Translations under genes and position numbers: made by a program
Notes under the pieces: model-generated
Told to the model about the DNA's origin: nothing
Seen by the model: only the letters and a program-made list of their open reading frames with translations
The model's database searches: none
Shown here: positions 13,978 to 14,999 of the stretch, piece after piece
Numbering within the stretch: the stretch's first letter is position 1
How the letters are laid out: each line of letters opens with the position of its first letter
Assembly: GCA_035513995.1 (NCBI GenBank)
Contig: DATKBL010000159.1
Coordinates: 1 to 14,999 of the forward strand
Direction of reading: 5' to 3'
Length of the DNA: 14,999 nucleotides
Source: DASUTW01 sp035513995
GTDB taxonomy: Bacteria; Actinomycetota; UBA4738; CALAEC01

Positions 13978-14438
13978 CCCGCCTCCCTCTGCGCGAGCCT
14001 CTCCAGGCGGCGCTGGACCGTTCGGCCCCGGACCCCCTCGCGGGCCACGACGAGGATCGTGTCGTCGCCGGCCACCGTGCCCACCACGTCGGTGATCTCG
14101 ACCCGGTCGAGCACCTGCGCGACGGCGTTCGCCGCGCCCGGGGGGGTCCGCACCACGACGAGGTTGCCGGAGGCGACGATCCCCAGGACGAACTCCTGGA
14201 GCACGTGACGGAGCTCCTCCTTCCGGCCGACGGGCGCGGCGTCCTGGGGCGACGCGTAGCGGAGGTGCCCTGATGCGTCGCGGACGCGCGTCAGCCCCAG
14301 CTCATCGAGGTCCCGCGAGACCGTCGGCTGCGTGACCTCGTATCCCAGCTCCCGCAGGCGATCCAGGATCGCCTGCTGGGAGGCGAGCGGTTCCCGGCGC
14401 ACGAGCTCCAGGATCGCCTGCTGTCGCCGTCGCTTCAT
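13974..14438 (-). CDS. argR: Arginine repressor ArgR
   Basis: ArgR is the arginine-dependent hexameric DNA-binding regulator of arginine genes. The 154-residue protein has the usual length and layout: an N-terminal winged helix (about 5-65) with SQQAILDRLRELGYEVTQP and the recognition segment QPTVSRDLDELG (37-48), then a C-terminal oligomerisation and arginine-binding domain with PPGAANAVAQVLD (99-111) and GTVAGDDTILVV (120-131). The adjacent aspartates D125-D126 match those that bind the arginine guanidino group. The ATG at 14438 is preceded by GGGGGAGGAG two bases upstream and overlaps the argD stop (ATGA); its own stop overlaps the argGH start in the same way. The frame stays open further upstream, but that part lies inside argD in another frame. 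It probably represses its own operon, whose promoter lies outside the window; I saw no ARG box here. Confidence 0.95.
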   Translation of the reverse strand: MKRRRQQAILELVRREPLASQQAILDRLRELGYEVTQPTVSRDLDELGLTRVRDASGHLRYASPQDAAPVGRKEELRHVLQEFVLGIVASGNLVVVRTPPGAANAVAQVLDRVEITDVVGTVAGDDTILVVAREGVRGRTVQRRLERLAQREAG

Positions 14439-14999
14439 GTCTCCTCCCCCAGGACAGCCTCGAAGGCTTGCACGGCCGCGTCCACATCGGCCTCCGTCAC
14501 CGTCAGGGCCGGGGTGAACCGCACGGTGTTGCGGCCGGCCTGCGTCAGGACCAACCCGCGGCGCAGCGCCGCGAGCACGACGTCGCGGGAGCCCATCTCC
14601 GGCGGAAGCTCGACGCCGACGAGCAGGCCGCGCCCCCGAACCTCGATCGCGACCCGCGCGGCCTCCGCGAGGCTGGTCATCAGCCGCTCCCCGGTAGATC
14701 GAGCTCGCCCCAGGAGGCCCTCCTCCACGATCACGTCGAGGACGGCGAGCGCCGCGGCGCACGGGATCGGCCCCCCGCCGAAGGTGGACGCGTGGTCCCC
14801 GGGCCCGAACGCCGCGGCGGCCTCCTCGGTCGCGATGCAGACCCCGATCGGAAGCCCTCCCGCCAGCCCCTTGGCGAGCGTCACCACATCGGGACGGACC
14901 CCGTCGAGCTGGTGCGCGAACCACGCGCCGCAGCGACCGGCGCCCGTCTGGACCTCGTCCAGGACGAGCAGGGCCCCCGCGGCGTCGCAGGCCTCGCGT
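14435..14999 (-). CDS. argD: Acetylornithine aminotransferase, C-terminal part (5' end outside window)
   Basis: ArgD is the pyridoxal-phosphate enzyme that makes N-acetylornithine from its semialdehyde with glutamate as amino donor, the fourth step of arginine synthesis. The visible 187 codons run off the right edge of the window, so the start is missing; a GTG at 14887 is internal. The frame reads LLVLDEVQTGAGRCG, whose aspartate contacts the cofactor ring, then GVRPDVVTLAKGLAGGLPIG with the Schiff-base lysine at bases 14870-14872, then HASTFGGGPIPCAAALAVLD and a C-terminal domain with GLVLTQAGRNTVRFTPALTVT. The motif spacing fits class III aminotransferases; succinyl-ornithine or ornithine aminotransferase is possible from sequence alone, but the argR-argGH context points to ArgD. 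The stop overlaps the argR ATG by four bases. Confidence 0.94.
   Translation of the reverse strand, partial: REACDAAGALLVLDEVQTGAGRCGAWFAHQLDGVRPDVVTLAKGLAGGLPIGVCIATEEAAAAFGPGDHASTFGGGPIPCAAALAVLDVIVEEGLLGRARSTGERLMTSLAEAARVAIEVRGRGLLVGVELPPEMGSRDVVLAALRRGLVLTQAGRNTVRFTPALTVTEADVDAAVQAFEAVLGEET

Overview
The window is a compact, very GC-rich (by eye 70% or more) piece of bacterial chromosome that looks actinobacterial. The evidence is the base composition, an arginine cluster ordered argD-argR-argG-argH, an MptA/MptB-like polyprenol-phosphomannose-type glycosyltransferase, and several starts that look leaderless. This placement is an inference and the genus cannot be named. There are ten complete genes and two partial genes at the edges. 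No tRNA, rRNA, insertion sequence, phage gene or CRISPR array was found, and no stretch without a gene reaches 300 bases.

Layout. Left (1-2076, rightward): the 3' end of S-methyl-5'-thioadenosine phosphorylase, a membrane-anchored SAF/CpaB-like protein, and undecaprenyl-diphosphatase UppP. Middle left (2080-5576, leftward): a small membrane protein with a proline-rich tail, then the tldE-tldD peptidase pair with an 8-nt overlap. Middle (5659-9102): two polytopic membrane proteins that converge and overlap by 132 bp. One is an unassigned GT-C-like protein, the other an MptA/MptB-like mannosyltransferase. Middle right (9287-11340, rightward): a soluble NarL-family histidine kinase without a sensor domain, and a DEAD-box RNA helicase behind a structured leader. 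Right (11350-14999, leftward): argD (partial), argR and a single 875-codon gene encoding both argininosuccinate synthase and argininosuccinate lyase. These three are joined by two ATGA stop/start overlaps.

How the genes relate. The arginine cluster is the one clear pathway unit: ArgD makes N-acetylornithine, the fused ArgG-ArgH carries out the last two steps from citrulline to arginine, and ArgR is the expected arginine-responsive repressor. UppP and the MptB-like enzyme both belong to polyprenyl-phosphate-dependent envelope synthesis but are not in one operon. TldD and TldE form a heterodimeric metallopeptidase.

The most notable observations are the ArgG-ArgH fusion, a two-class promoter layout (TANNNT either 7-8 nt before the start codon with no Shine-Dalgarno, or about 34-39 nt before it with one), the 132-bp convergent overlap of two membrane-protein genes, and a set of alternative hairpins in the helicase leader. 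I did not find a convincing wholly new system; most of the window is conserved housekeeping content.
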